From assembly GCA_037693485.1 (NCBI GenBank), contig CM075349.1:67745001-67809000 (forward strand): a stretch of DNA of 64,000 nt, given 5' to 3'. Positions 10,409 through 22,371 of the stretch are shown here, one piece after another. Source of the DNA: Kitagawia praeruptora (taxonomy: Eukaryota; Streptophyta; Magnoliopsida; Apiales; Apiaceae). The stretch's first letter is position 1. Every line of letters starts with the position of its first letter. The position numbers and the translations under genes are program-made. A model generated the notes under the pieces. That model searched no databases, was not told where the DNA came from, and saw nothing but the letters and a program-made list of their open reading frames with translations.

Positions 10409-12816
10409 CTTTGATTGGGCCCGGCTTTTCGATAAGATTTAGAATCAACAGATTTAACAACAGGAGATGCACTTTTCTTAACATAACTAGAGCTTTCGAC
10501 TTCCTCTTTTCCTTTCTCAGACTTGACATATTTATCAGTCCTAGGAGAAGGTTTGTCACTCCTAACTTTAGGAGGACTGACAGTCTTGGCTCTCCCAAAC
10601 TTCTTTTTGTTGTTTGAACTAGCAGCAGTATTTGAGCATGACTGGCTAGATGCATTCATTAAATTCACAAAAGTTTGCATGACGTTAAAAGTGCATGGCA
10701 TACAATTAGGTTGACCACACTGTGCATGATTCTGATGCAGATTATTCATAGTGTGTGTGGTAGGCATGGCATGTGTAGCAGTGCATGCATAAGAAAGATG
10801 TTCAGTAGATTTACAGTGATAACATGCTTTCTTTAATCGTTCAGCCTTAACCTCTTTTATGCCTTTCTTCCCTTGTTGTTTAACAGCCTTAGCTCCTATT
10901 CCTAGTCTAGATTCATTACTAGGGAAATTGATTTTAACATGTTTGATAGGAGTTATAGGTTGTGCTTTCTGACGATCTTCCATCTCAATCTCATATCTAG
11001 CTATCAATTCAGTCTCTTCTTCTTCTATTCTAGGAACAAGGTGTTTGTAGATGGGTTTGACAGAAGATTTAAGAATACTAGGTGTTTCCTTTTTAAGGTC
11101 ACTGGAGCTAGGATCGATATGTCTCTTCCCTTCTTTCTTAGATAGGTCAGAATAGTCAAGTCCTACACCTACTCCAGTTATCTTCTTAAATACGTCATTA
11201 TCTACATACACTTTACTAGCAGCTAGTTTGTAAGCTTCACATTTAGTTTCTAACTCAGCTAGTTTGTTCCTTAAACATGATTCTATTTCTGCCTTAAGGA
11301 CGAGCTTGTGTTCCAAAGATTTAATAAAATCTCTTAGAGAAGTATCTACAGTGCAAGCAGCCTCTAACTCTTCCACTTTTGCCTCAAGCATTCTGCTTTT
11401 GGCGACAAGTGTTTTCTGTTCCTTTTGAGAAGTGTCTAGGCTTTTGCACAACATGTAGATCTCTTCGCTAAGAGCCCCGTTCTGTTCCTTATAATCATCA
11501 ATAGACATTTCTACTTTAAGGGTTAGAACTGGTACCTCTGGTTCCTCTGATGTCTCAGCCATGAGCGCAAAGTTTGCTACATGAGTAACATCTTCCTCAT
11601 CTGAATCATCCCAAGCTCTTCCTTCTGTTACTACTAAAGCTCTTTTACCATGTTTTTCTTTCATCAGCGATTCATACTTGCTTTTGAGGGCTTCAAATGT
11701 CTCTTTTGGATAAGTCTGTTTAGGCTTTTTGCAGTCCGAGGCAAAATGTCCAGGTTCTCCACAGTTATAGCATTTGAACTTCATTTTGAAATCCAAAGGA
11801 GATTTGTAGCTGGTATTCTTGCCTTTACCTTGGTAGCCTGACGAACTACCTCCACCCTTAGCAGCCCGATAATAAGATGAAGAATTTCTCTGTGGTCGGT
11901 TGCTCTTTCTGAATCTCATGTTGCTGAACTTCCTTGCCATGTATGCCATGACACTATCGTCCATGTTGTCCAGCTCTTCTTGGGTGAAGTAGTCATCATC
12001 ACTGTTAGATGCGCACTCGTCATCATTATCAACTTGATGTGGTGCAAGTGATGATTTAGGCTTTGCTGCAACCATTGCCTTCTTAGACTCTTCCTCATCA
12101 GCAACTAATCCTGATGCAGTTTCTTTTCCTTTTGAATCATTGTCCCATGCTTGATCTTGAAGTGTTTCCAGCTCATAGGTCTTTAGAATTCCATAATATT
12201 CTTCCAGAGAAGTTGTATGCAAATCTCTGGTTTCTCTGATTGCGTAGACTCTATGTTCAATGCTCTTTGGCTGGTTCCTCAAATATCTTGTATTGGTTTC
12301 AACCATGGGGAGAGTAACACCTCTCAGATTCAAATCTAATACCAACTGACTGAATCGTAGATAGACATCTGTTATGCTTTCTCCTTTTCGTATTCTAAAG
12401 GTGTCATACTCCATCTTGAGTATAAGTGTCTTGTTGCTTCTGACCTCTGCAGATCCTTCCATGACAACTTCTATTTTGTCCCAAATCTTCTTTGCTGTAT
12501 TCAAACCCTTGACTATGTTGAACATTTCATGATCGAGAGATTCCATCAAGGTTTGTCTTACAGAAGTGTCATAAGCTATTTGCTCCTTGTCAGCATCCGT
12601 AAAGTCCGCTGCCTTTTTAGGCTCAGACCGAGCAGGTATAACCTCCTCTCCTTCCGTACGCTCAGGAATAGCTTTCATTGGAACGAATTTACCTTTTTCA
12701 AGGACTTCCAGATACTCAGGATTAATAGTCTCCAAGTAGAGTCTCATTCTGAAAACCCATTCTTCATAGTGATCTCGGTTGAACATTGGGATCTTGAAAG
12801 AATTTTTAGGAGCCAT
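10387..12816 (-). CDS. gag: E1 gag (809 aa)
   Basis: Start chosen at the ATG at 12816 (MAPKNSFKIPMFNRDHYEEW); the open frame extends a few codons further up without another ATG. The N-terminal third is a copia-type capsid region (WVFRMRLYLE, then KIWDKIEVVMEGSAEVRSNK). A CCHC zinc knuckle CYNCGEPGHFASDC lies near residue 347, and a second knuckle-like CYHCKSTEHLSYAC near 660. Between them is a Lys/Glu-rich coiled-coil stretch typical of the long SIRE gag. It ends ..NQSWVPKKV at TAA 10387-10389, the conserved C-terminal SWVPK seen in E2 and E6 too. No internal stop or frameshift. Confidence 0.94.
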   Translation of the reverse strand: MAPKNSFKIPMFNRDHYEEWVFRMRLYLETINPEYLEVLEKGKFVPMKAIPERTEGEEVIPARSEPKKAADFTDADKEQIAYDTSVRQTLMESLDHEMFNIVKGLNTAKKIWDKIEVVMEGSAEVRSNKTLILKMEYDTFRIRKGESITDVYLRFSQLVLDLNLRGVTLPMVETNTRYLRNQPKSIEHRVYAIRETRDLHTTSLEEYYGILKTYELETLQDQAWDNDSKGKETASGLVADEEESKKAMVAAKPKSSLAPHQVDNDDECASNSDDDYFTQEELDNMDDSVMAYMARKFSNMRFRKSNRPQRNSSSYYRAAKGGGSSSGYQGKGKNTSYKSPLDFKMKFKCYNCGEPGHFASDCKKPKQTYPKETFEALKSKYESLMKEKHGKRALVVTEGRAWDDSDEEDVTHVANFALMAETSEEPEVPVLTLKVEMSIDDYKEQNGALSEEIYMLCKSLDTSQKEQKTLVAKSRMLEAKVEELEAACTVDTSLRDFIKSLEHKLVLKAEIESCLRNKLAELETKCEAYKLAASKVYVDNDVFKKITGVGVGLDYSDLSKKEGKRHIDPSSSDLKKETPSILKSSVKPIYKHLVPRIEEEETELIARYEIEMEDRQKAQPITPIKHVKINFPSNESRLGIGAKAVKQQGKKGIKEVKAERLKKACYHCKSTEHLSYACTATHAMPTTHTMNNLHQNHAQCGQPNCMPCTFNVMQTFVNLMNASSQSCSNTAASSNNKKKFGRAKTVSPPKVRSDKPSPRTDKYVKSEKGKEEVESSSYVKKSASPVVKSVDSKSYRKAGPNQSWVPKKV

Positions 12817-12879
12817 TTCAAATCTTGTCACTAAAAATTTCTAAGTACCCAAGACTAGGCTATGTAGAATATCTATGTA

Positions 12880-13035
12880 GAACTTCTGCCAAGTCGAAAT
12901 TTCTCTAAGTAGAAATTTTGCTCAAGTCGAAATTTCTCTTAAGTAGAAATTGTCCAAGTCGAAATTCACCAAGTAGAAATTGTCCAAGTCGAAATTCTAT
13001 GTAGAAAATCTCAAGTAGAAATTTTATGTAGAACT
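12880..13035 (-). repeat. E1 leader motif array
   Basis: Between the gag ATG and the primer site, about ten alternating copies of AAGTCGAAATT and AAGTAGAAATT lie in 150 bp. The rest of the 0.7-kb leader (12817-13533) is AT-rich with no ORF. Confidence 0.75.
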
Positions 13036-13533
13036 TTTGTCCTTAGAATAATTTTCTGCAGATTAATTTAATATTGAATAAACAATATCACCACTTAAAC
13101 ACCCTTTTTGACTTTTGATTACTTTACACGCCGAAAGTGACTAACCCACCTGCTAAGCACTGAGTACACTTTCTTTTGCTTTCGGCTAAGGAATAATAAT
13201 CAAATCAAAAGTACCAAAAACACCTTTTTGACTATAATTTCTTTGAAAAGGAAATTGAAAAGTTGTTGGGTTATATTCTTTGATAAGAACAGATGATGAA
13301 CACTCAAGAACACCAAATATTAATGAACCCAGATTAATTCACAAAAATTAATTAAAATACACCCAAGCCAAATAATCACTCCTGGAGTATTTAAATAATT
13401 TTTCTGGATGAGTTTTCACTGGAAACGAATTAAAGCTTACTTTTCTAGAAATTTAGAAAAGTAGATCTAGAAAATGAAAACTCACGATTCTTCTACTAAA
13501 CACAAGGATCTATGTTTTGTATGTTAAACATCC

Positions 13534-13545
13534 GCTCTGATACCA
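13534..13545 (-). promoter_or_regulatory. E1 primer binding site (tRNA-iMet)
   Basis: Minus-strand TGGTATCAGAGC, complementary to the 3' end of plant initiator tRNA-Met, two bases from the 5' LTR. The same site occurs in E2, E3 and E6. Confidence 0.92.
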
Positions 13546-13547
13546 AT

Positions 13548-14601
13548 TGTTAGGTCCAAATGTGTTGTAGAGGGGGGGTGAATACAACTTTTCGATTATG
13601 AGAAGCAATAAATACGATGCAATAAATGAACACACAGATTCAAGGAATATATTTCTTTATATATAACTTGAAAAGGTTGCTACAACATTCATTACAAAGT
13701 ATAACAGAAGTTCAGAGAGAAGTGAATGATTCTAAGCTCTGTGAATATACTCTCTCTCTTTCTCTTGTGTTTTTCTCAATATTGCTCACTAACTAAAACA
13801 TTACACAAGTGCTTCTATTTATACTACATGTAATCTATGACCTGTAGTCTTCAAAGACTAAGATGTACGTGGCCCAATGATGTCCACATAAATCTTGTCT
13901 TATCTTGAAAGCTTGGAAATCTGCCAATCAGAAGATGCCATGTGTCATGTTGAAGCTGCACTCTAAGTAGAACTTCTACTTGAGAATTTCTACTTAGCCA
14001 TCTCGAAATTCTAAGTAGAACTTCTACTTGGGAATTTCGACTTAGCCATCTAGAACATTTAGTACTTAGAAAATATTCTGGTCTTCAACTTGAAACTTCA
14101 ATGCACATCTTGAGCTTGTGATATCTTCATATCTTCTTTGTTCTTCTACAAGCTCTTGAACATGGATCTTTATTACTGACATAAACTTGCTATCAATGTC
14201 CTGACACTTGATGCACTGGTCTGGTTCATAAGTGACTAGTCTTGATAGTGTTTCTGCTTCTTGAATAAATTACCATATTCACTTAGTAACTTGGCTTTCC
14301 AATATTTGCTTTCCTTCTTGTTCACTTGAAATCAATTGGTCTTGTTGATACTGATAGTTATGATCTTGAATCTCGAATACTCAAATCACTGAGGCCTGAA
14401 CAACTTTGACTTGAACTTCTCTCAATGATTTCTTCTTGGCTTGATCATAGTTAACATGTTCAATTGTATCAATTACCTTGTCTTCATTTAGTGTTGATTC
14501 CTTGTGACTTCTTGTTCTTGATTGTCTTCTGGTTAAGTATCTTTTCGTTTAATTGAGTTACATTAGTTATAGTGTTACAAGTTAATACACTCTGCCTTTC
14601 A
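13548..14601 (-). repeat. E1 5' LTR
   Basis: Right copy of the 1054-bp LTR, with the TATA-like box at 13815-13823 (minus TATAAATAG) expected to drive the genomic transcript. It abuts the primer site on its left and the target duplication ATCAG (14602-14606) on its right. Confidence 0.96.
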
Positions 14602-16028
14602 ATCAGGAATTGATGTAGATATCATATCCACATCCAGAGATGGAGTTTGTGATGGTGGATTGTCAAGTGTTTTGATTTGAATGTTAAGATCAAGGGGCTG
14701 TGACTCCACATTTATTGGAGCCACATCAACCTGAGTTTGAGAAGGTACAGTTTCATGTACTGTGTGTGTACCCTGTGATTCCCCTATGGTTTTAGATTTT
14801 ACTCTTCTTTCATAGGTTTTTGAGAGAGGGCTAGTGTCTCTGACCCTTTTGTGCAGTGTTCCTTGTGGGGAACTTGATTCAGTAGTCACACCCTGTTGAG
14901 AGGATGTAACTAGAATTTGGCTTGTAGGTTCATTAACAGTCTTTTGAGAGACTGAAATGTTGGTTGCACCTGCCTCACCTTCCTTATCCTTAGGGCTTCT
15001 TTGATGTTCACCCTGTCCCTCACCACTCACTACCACCTTCACACTCCCCTCAAGAGTTTTGGTAGGTTTTACAACAGGTGTCTTTTGAGAGACACTTGAG
15101 GATTGCTTTTTAGATTGTGGTTTAGAAACTTTGGATTTGGTCACTTTGGTAGGAGCCTGTTTGGTAACAACTACAGACTCCATTGTGACACTAGAAGGCA
15201 AATAAATTTGGGGGTTAGAGATAGGAGTTTCAGGGTTTGAAACAGTTACCTGAATAATTGGTAGATATACTAATTGTACTTCTGCATTTAAGTTCATTCG
15301 AATCAAATCACTTAAGACTCTTTTCTCCTGAACAAAACAATTGAACTTGCTATCCGGGTTAGTAATGGATAGCTCATTCTCAGATACATGCAGTGCTAAG
15401 AGCATAAAAAATCTAGCAAAATAGATATTCTTGCTCCTAGTTTCCTTTTTACCTAATTTTGCTGCTATCTCATACATGACTAGTGTGCCAAAATTATAGA
15501 ATTTATCAGTCAAAAGCATACACATCATAACTAGCATGGAATGGGTAACAGCATCAAAATTACTAATTTTGCCTGAAAAAGTTTTAATGAAGGCATCACA
15601 AAAATAACTCCATTCTTTAACCATACCTTTCCTAACAATTTTCCCTAAGTTTTCAGTATTAAGGGCATAATTTATGGAATTAAGCATGGCAACAATTTCA
15701 GCATTACTGGGTACTTCCAGACAGTTATTCTCAGGCAATTTTAAACAAGCAGTTATCACATCAGAATTAACTACATAGTTTTTACCCTTTAAAGAAAAAG
15801 CAAGTGTACCGTCTGTGCCAATGTACTCAGCAGATGCCCACACTCTTCAATTACCTCGTGGATTAGAGGAGTGGTGGCGGTCATAGCATATGATAGTTTG
15901 CATTTCTTCACGAAATTCATCATGGTGTGATAAGCTTCTGGAGCATTCACTGTATAAACAAAGGCCGCGAAATTATTCTTCTCATAGGTAAACCCAGTGG
16001 AAGACATCATCTTAACAATAGGTGCCAT
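14602..16028 (-). pseudogene. E2 accessory (envelope-like) ORF, frameshifted and split by E1
   Basis: Begins at the ATG at 16028. A one-base frameshift near 15843 separates the first 60 or so codons from the next 414. The first 200 residues carry the accessory-domain landmarks also seen in E1 and E6 (for example KEWSYFCDAFIKTFSGK and a later FARFFMLLALHV). The next part is Ser/Thr/Lys-rich and contains two copies of the heptad SVSQKT, a motif repeated three times in the E6 protein. The apparent stop just inside the E1 LTR (14599-14601) is created by the insertion. No membrane segment or signal peptide is visible. Confidence 0.85.
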
Positions 16029-16535
16029 TGAAGTGTTTGAACTTTTGTTGCGGAGAGTTTTAGTGAAGAAGATGCAGATAACTTATGAGATTCTTGAAAA
16101 TGAATAAAAGTGAGATGTGAGAGCACAAGACAGCCTTTTATATTTTCAAGAGTTAAAAATGAAATAATTAAAAGTAATTACTCCATTGGACAAAAATAAC
16201 TGTCAGATAATAAATGAAAAGAAAAGAAGTACAGCCATGACTAAATATACACGTTTACCAACGGCTATAAATAAAAAAAAATGTATATCAACGGATATAG
16301 AATGGACGGTTGAGAAACAGTTTATCCATCGATGACGTGGACAACCTGTTATCCGTTGACATACAAAAATCTAGTAATGTGTTTATACTATCAACGGCTA
16401 AAAGGATATCCGTTGATAAGCAAATTTTGCCTTAGACAAAATTTTTGCAAAAAAAATTTCTGAGAGTTTTTAATTCTCAAGTAAATCAAAACACATTTCT
16501 AGCTGCAATTTAGTATGATTAGATATCACTAGGAA
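16029..16535 (-). other. E2 pol-accessory spacer with CCGTTGA motifs
   Basis: 0.5 kb without an ORF. Between about 16250 and 16430 lie several copies of TCAACGGAT/ATCCGTTGA and near variants (CCAACGGCT, TCAACGGCT, CCATCGATGA). They match those in the E2 LTR. Confidence 0.7.
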
Positions 16536-19500
16536 TTATGAAAAATTAAGTATACCTAGTTCACCTACCAATCTTGTGAATGATGATTCATCAAGAGGCT
16601 TGGTGAAGATATCTGCAAGCTGCATTTCACTTGGCACAAAGTGCATTTCTACTGTACCATTCATCACATGCTCTCTAATGAAGTTGTATTTGATGTCAAT
16701 ATGCTTGGTTCTCGAATGTTGCACTGGATTCTCCGTGATGGCAATATCACTTGTGTTGTCACAGAAAATTGGAATCTTCTCAACTTTTAGACCATAGTCA
16801 ATAAGTTGATTTTTCATCCAAAGAATCTGTGCACAACAACTTCCAGCAGCAATGTACTCAGCTTCAGCTGTAGAAGTGGAGACTGAGTTCTGTTTCTTAC
16901 TGAACCATGACACAAGCCTGTTTTCTAGAAATTGACAGGAACCTATAGTACTTTTCCTATCAATTCTACAACCTGCATAATCTGTATCTGAATAGCCAAT
17001 TAGATCAAAGCCAGAATCTCTTGGGTACCAAATGCCAAGGTTTGGTGTTCCCTAGAGATACCTGAAAATTCTCTTAATAGCAATCAAGTGAGACTCTCTA
17101 GGGTCAGCTTGAAATCTAGCACAAAGACAAGTAGAAAACATTATATCAGGTCTACTAGCTGTTAGATATAGAAGTGAGCCTACCATGCCTCTATAGCTTG
17201 AGATGTCCATAGACTTTTCCTTAGTATTCAACTCAAGCTTAGTTGCAGTGGCCATAGGTGTTTTTGCAGAGGTACAATCCATTAAGTCAAATTTCTTTAA
17301 AAGATCATAAATACATTTTGTTTGACTTATGAAAATTCCCTCATTAACTTGCTTCACTTGTAAACCAAGAAAGTAAGTTAATTCACCCATCATGATCATT
17401 TCATACCTACTTTGCATAAGTTTGGCAAACCTTTTACAAAGCTTCTCATCTGTAGACCCAAAAATAATATCATCTACATAGATTTCAACAAGTATTGAAG
17501 AACCATTGACATTTCTATGAAATAAGGTTTTATCTACTGTACCTCTAGTGAAGTGATTCTCCAAAAGAAATTGAGATAAAGTGTCATACCAGGCTCTTGG
17601 TGCTTGCTTCAAACCATAAAGTGATTTCATGAGAAGATATACATATTCTGGAAATTCTGGATCTTCAAAGCCAAGAGGTTGATAGACATATACCTCTTCT
17701 TCCAGTTCCCCATTTAGAAAGGCACTTTTGACATCCATCTGATAGACTTTGAAATTAGCATGTGCTGCATAGGCTAGGAAAATTCTAATTGCCTCAAGTC
17801 TTGCCACTGGAGCAAAAGTTTCATCAAAATCTATCCCTTCTTCTTGAGAATAGCCCTTTGCCACTAATCTAGCTTTATTCCTCACAATTATGCCATTTTC
17901 ATCAGTCTTATTCTTGAGAACCCATTTGGTACCTATGACACTTCTATCATCAGGTTTGGGCACAAGCTTCCACACTTTATTTCTTTCAAATTGGTTTAGC
18001 TCTTCTTGCATTGCTAAAACCCAATCTGGATCTAGAAGGGCATCTTCCACTTTCTTAGGTTCCTCTTGAGATAGGAAACTATTGTATAGGCATTCTGCTT
18101 GTGTGGCCCTCCTAGTTTGGACTCTTGAGTTTGAGTCACCAATGATTAACTCGAAAGGGTGATCTCTGGTCCATTTTCTTGAAGGTGGAAGGTTTGATCT
18201 AGATGAGGTTGCTTCATCTAAATGAGCATGATCTTGTTGATTGGTCATTGAGTTTTGACTTTGAGAAACTCCCCCTGAGTTTGTTGTCCTTGCGGAATTA
18301 TGAAGTTGACTGTCAACGGATGCATCATTTTGTCTATCAACGGATGCTCCATTTTGCCTGTCGACGGATGCATGAGAATGCCTGTCAACGGATGCATCTG
18401 ATGCTCCAGTATGACTGTCAACGGATGCTTCATTTCCAGTGTTAGCATCACTTCTAGTTGGACCAACAACTCTAGGTGAATTTTCATGGTCATGATCTTC
18501 ATTTTCCTCATCATCATCAATGTACATTCTTCCTTCTACCTCATTTTCAAATTTCAACTTTTTATGGAAGCCTTCATCATTTAGACCTAGAATCTTTTGA
18601 TCATCAAACACAACATGTACAGATTCCATAACAATGTTGGTTCTTAGATTGTAGACTCTATAGGCTTTCCCTGCTGCATACCCAACAAAGATAGCTTCAT
18701 CTGCCTTTGCTTCAAATTTTCCCAAGTGATCATCATGATTCCTTAGTACAAAACACTTACATCCAAAGACATGAAGAAAAGCTAAAGTTGGTTTCTTGTT
18801 GGTAAATAACTGGTAAGGAGTCATTCCTCTAGCTTGATTGACCAAGGAAATATTCTGAGTGAAACAGGCAGTGTAGACAGCTTCAGCCCAGAAATATGTT
18901 GGCAATCTTGATTCACTTAGCATTGTTCTAGCTGCTTCAATAAGAGTTCTGTTTTTCCTTTAAACAACCCCATTTTGTTGAGGTGTTTTAGCTGCAGAAA
19001 ACTCGTGGACAATTCCATTCTCTTCACAGAAAATCTTCATTGGGGAATTTTTGAATTCAGTGCCATTGTCACTCCTGATTCTTTGTACTTTGACTTCAGA
19101 ACCATTGTTTACTAGTCTGAGATGATTGATGATGATTTCACTTGCACAATCTTTGGAGTGTAGAAAGAAGGTTCATGTAAACTTAGAAAAATCATCTACA
19201 ATCACTAGACAGTATTTCTTCTTTGAAATGGACATGACATTTAATGGACCAAATAAGTCCATATGCAGCAATTGAAGTGGCTTAACAATGGATGACTCTG
19301 TCTTGCTCTTGAAGGATGATTTCTTTTGTTTCCCTAATTGGCAGGCATCACACAATCCATCCTTGATGAACTCCAATTGAGGGATTCCTCTAGCCAGATC
19401 CTTTCTTACCAAATCATTCATAACTTTAAAATTCAAATGTGACAGCTTTTTATGCCATAGCCAACTCTCATCCTTGCTTGCTTTGCTGAAGAGACAAGTG

Positions 19501-19870
19501 ATGGATTCTGAGCATACTGAATTGAAGTCAGCTATGTAAACATTTCCTTTTCTAAAGCATGTCAATACCACATTGTTGTCTTCCTTGGCAGAAACAACAC
19601 ATGCTTCTTTTGTGAACCTTACTTCATAGTCTTTCTCACAGATTTGACTAACACTAAGCAAATTGTGCTTCAAACCTTCAACTAAGGCCACTTCTTCAAT
19701 GATGACATTGTCCTTTGAAATCAAGCCATATCCCTTAGTATATCCTTTGTTGTCATCTCCAAAGGTAATTCTAGGGCCAGCTGCCTCCTTGAACTCTGTG
19801 AGCAGGGTTGAATCTCCTATCATGTGCCTAGAGCATCCACTGTCTAGGTACATAGATTCCTTCTATTTCC
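16536..19870 (-). pseudogene. pol: E2 pol, several internal stops
   Basis: Copia pol in one main frame. Protease LDSGCSRHMIG is near 19840; a one-base loss just before it (near 19850) breaks the frame from the gag boundary. Integrase zinc finger and first Asp (LLHMDLFGP) are intact, then stops occur at 19173-19175 (TGA where relatives have Trp), 18960-18962 (TAA in place of the catalytic Glu of VVERKNR) and 17052-17054 (TAG in YLKGTP). RT has YVDDIIFGS, and RNase H ends with ADIFTKPLDE. Between integrase and RT, the linker holds five ASVD(R/S) repeats, each encoded by the element's GCATCCGTTGAC motif (18300-18430). Confidence 0.92.
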
Positions 19871-19905
19871 CTGCACACATTCCAAAATACAAATCAAGTT
19901 GATTT
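19871..19905 (-). promoter_or_regulatory. E2 gag-pol boundary, 3' splice-site-like sequence
   Basis: Minus strand TGTGTGCAG/GG just after the gag stop (TGA 19894-19896), at the same place as the GCAG/GG of E1 and E6. The branch-point-like part is weaker here. Confidence 0.3.
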
Positions 19906-22312
19906 TGGTACCCAAGTTTCCTTGGGTCCTTTCTTGTTAGCCTTTGGTTTTGCACTCTTAGAAATCTTCATTTTAGGTGTAGATGCTTGAGTGATAGGTT
20001 TTGACAGATGCTCATTTGCATAAATATTTGATGCATGCATTTATGGAAAATTAGCATACATATTATTCATGCTAGGAATGCTCCATGACATTTGTGGCAT
20101 ATTCACAGATTGAAAATAAGGATTAGACACATATGGCATATTCACATATGGATTTGAAAAACTAGCATTTTGATACAAACCAGGCATAACAGGCATTGCA
20201 GGCATACTTGGCATAGATTGAGGTACATGAACAGGAGTCCTTTTAACAGACTTGCAATTAGAAGATAGGTGATTGACACTATTACAATTACCACAAGTTT
20301 TCCTAGGGGCAAACTTGTCAGGAGAATAATTGTTTTTCTTGTTGATGCCTATCTTACCATTTCTGTTCTTTTTCTTTTTACCCTCAGTTTCTACCTTTTC
20401 ATTATCTGATTTACCAATAGCCTTTTTGTTATGTAAATCACCTGTCTTAGCCTTCTCACTTGATTTGGCTTGGCTACTTTCACCAGAAACAAAGTTCTTG
20501 GCTACTGGACCATACTGATTATTTAGTTTCTTGAGTTCCTTCTTACTGACAGACTTTTTGTTAGTCAACGGATACCTCTCATTCGTTGATGGTTCATCTG
20601 TCAACGGATGATCACTATCCGTTGATTCACAAATAGTCTCTAGATCCTCAATGCAAGGTTCTAGCTCCTTTTTCTTTTGAGTCCAGGTATCCTTCACAAA
20701 TGATTCTATACCCTGGACTTCTATTATGTTTTGTGAAATATTCCTACAGCTTTGAAATTTAGCAATTATCCCTTGTTCCTTTTCCAGCTGCTCTCTTAAA
20801 ATTAGTTCTCTTTTTAACACAGCTTCAAGTCCACTTTTAGCATCATTACAATCAACTCTCATTTTCTCAAATTCTAGAAATTGAATTTCTAGAGCAGCAT
20901 TTCTATCACTTAAAAACAGATTAGTCTCTTTAATCCTATTGTTCTCTTTAGTAAGTGATTTAAGAGTAACACTCAAGTGATATAGTTCAGTAGACATTTC
21001 ATCTATAACACTATTGCATTCCTCTTTGGTGAGCTCAGAGAGATTAGTAGAAATTACCTGATTGTTAGCTGAACTTGCTTCCTGCTCTCCAGAATCAGCC
21101 ATCAATGCAAGGTTGACAAACTCAACATCTTCATCAGAATGATTGCCATCAGCAGCCCAGTCATACTCTTGGGTCATAAATGCCTTTCCTTTCTGCCTGA
21201 GAAGATCAAAAGATTTCTGAAGATCAAAATATTTCTTCTTGTAGTCAACAGTTTCGGTTGGCTTTCCCTTGTTCTCAGATCTAGGCTTCCTGCATTCACT
21301 TATCATGTGACCAGCAATTCCATAATTGTAGCATTTAATTTTGGATTTATCCACATAGTTGCTTGTGGAAAAATCCTTGTTAAATGGCTTGGCCACCCCA
21401 GAGTTTTTCTTGAATTTCAGCTTAGAGAATCTCGTAGACAGAAAAGCTAAGTGCTCATCTATCTCATCCAATTCATCCTGCTGAAGGACATTCAATTCTT
21501 CAGACACTTTTTCCTTGCTTTTGCTCTACCTTCACAAACCTCCCTGTTTGGTGTAGATTTAGCAGCTTCAGTCCTCTTCTCCTCCTTCTACTCCAAGTTT
21601 TCAACAAGTGCAACTGACCCACTTTTCTTTTGGGCCTTCTCATCTCTTCATCCTCCTCCATTTCTAGTTCATATGTCTTTAAAGTTCCATAGAGCCTTTC
21701 AAGAGTAAATGTCTTGTACTCTTGAGTGTTTCTTAGAGAAACAGTCATTGGCTTCCACTCTTTGGGCAGTGATCTCAGAAATTTGAGATTAGAATCTTTC
21801 ACTTGGTAGATTCTTCCATACATTTTCAAGCCATTCAGTAGCTTTTGAAATCTACTAAATGTGTCATTCAATGTCTTTCCATTCTTGAAATAGAAGTGCT
21901 CATACTGTTGGATCAGTAGTTGCATCTTGTTCTCCCATACCTGTTCTATACCTTCACAAAGGGTTTGAACAATGTCCCATACTTCCTTGGAGGTAGTATA
22001 GTTGATAACATTGTCAACCATGTCTGTTTCTAAGCCATTAAACAGAATATTCATGGTCTTTTTATCTTTGTGGACTTCTGCGATGTCTTCAGGACTCCAC
22101 TCAGAAACAGGTTTGGGAATGTAAATGTCTGGTACATCTGCAGCAAGGCCAACTCTTGATGCAGTTTTCATTGGAACATGAGGACCCTTCTCTATGCAAT
22201 CTACAAACCCTGAATCAATAGACATGAGATGTAGACGCATTTTTACTTTCCAGTGAAAGTAATTTTCTCTATCAAGAACTGGTATCTTTACTCCATAATC
22301 CTTCTTAGACAT
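19894..22312 (-). pseudogene. gag: E2 gag, frameshifted
   Basis: Start taken at the ATG at 22312 (MSKKDYGVKIPVLDRENYFHW). The capsid region (VKMRLHLMSI, then EVWDIVQTLCEG) is open to about 21520, where a one-base shift moves the frame; the rest (to 20041) is open, then TAA and a short open tail ending ETWVPKST. The first zinc knuckle reads CYNYGIAGHMISEC, so the second Cys has become Tyr and zinc binding is probably lost; a second knuckle CGNCNSVNHLSSNC is intact. At 20570-20640 the ATCCGTTGA motif is embedded in coding sequence as HPLT, YPLT and STD, a different frame from its use in pol. Confidence 0.9.
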
Positions 22313-22357
22313 GTTGGAAGTGTGTTGATCTTTAAACTTCAAATATGTTAGAAGCTT

Positions 22358-22369
22358 GCTCTGATACCA
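22358..22369 (-). promoter_or_regulatory. E2 primer binding site (tRNA-iMet)
   Basis: Minus-strand TGGTATCAGAGC two bases from the LTR at 22372. Confidence 0.9.
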
Positions 22370-22371
22370 AT

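Larger units (their letters stand above)
74..14601 (-). mobile_element. E1: full-length SIRE-like Ty1/copia retrotransposon
   Basis: A complete LTR element of 14528 bp read on the minus strand. Two direct repeats of 1054 bp (74-1127 and 13548-14601) begin TG and end CA and bound gag, pol and two accessory ORFs. The 5-bp target duplication ATCAG is present at 69-73 and 14602-14606. Primer site and polypurine tract abut the LTRs in the right places. Order gag, protease, integrase, RT, RNase H and a long extra ORF 3' of pol place it in the SIRE/Maximus lineage. It interrupts the accessory ORF of E2: the E2 reading frame stays open across the empty site. I found no LTR difference on a line-by-line reading, so insertion is very recent, yet pol and the accessory ORF each carry one in-frame TGA. 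Confidence 0.97.

Noticed and set aside
12880..13035. CRISPR-like array of regular short repeats
   Set aside because: Repeat words are degenerate, in two orientations, with no constant spacers, inside a plant retrotransposon leader.
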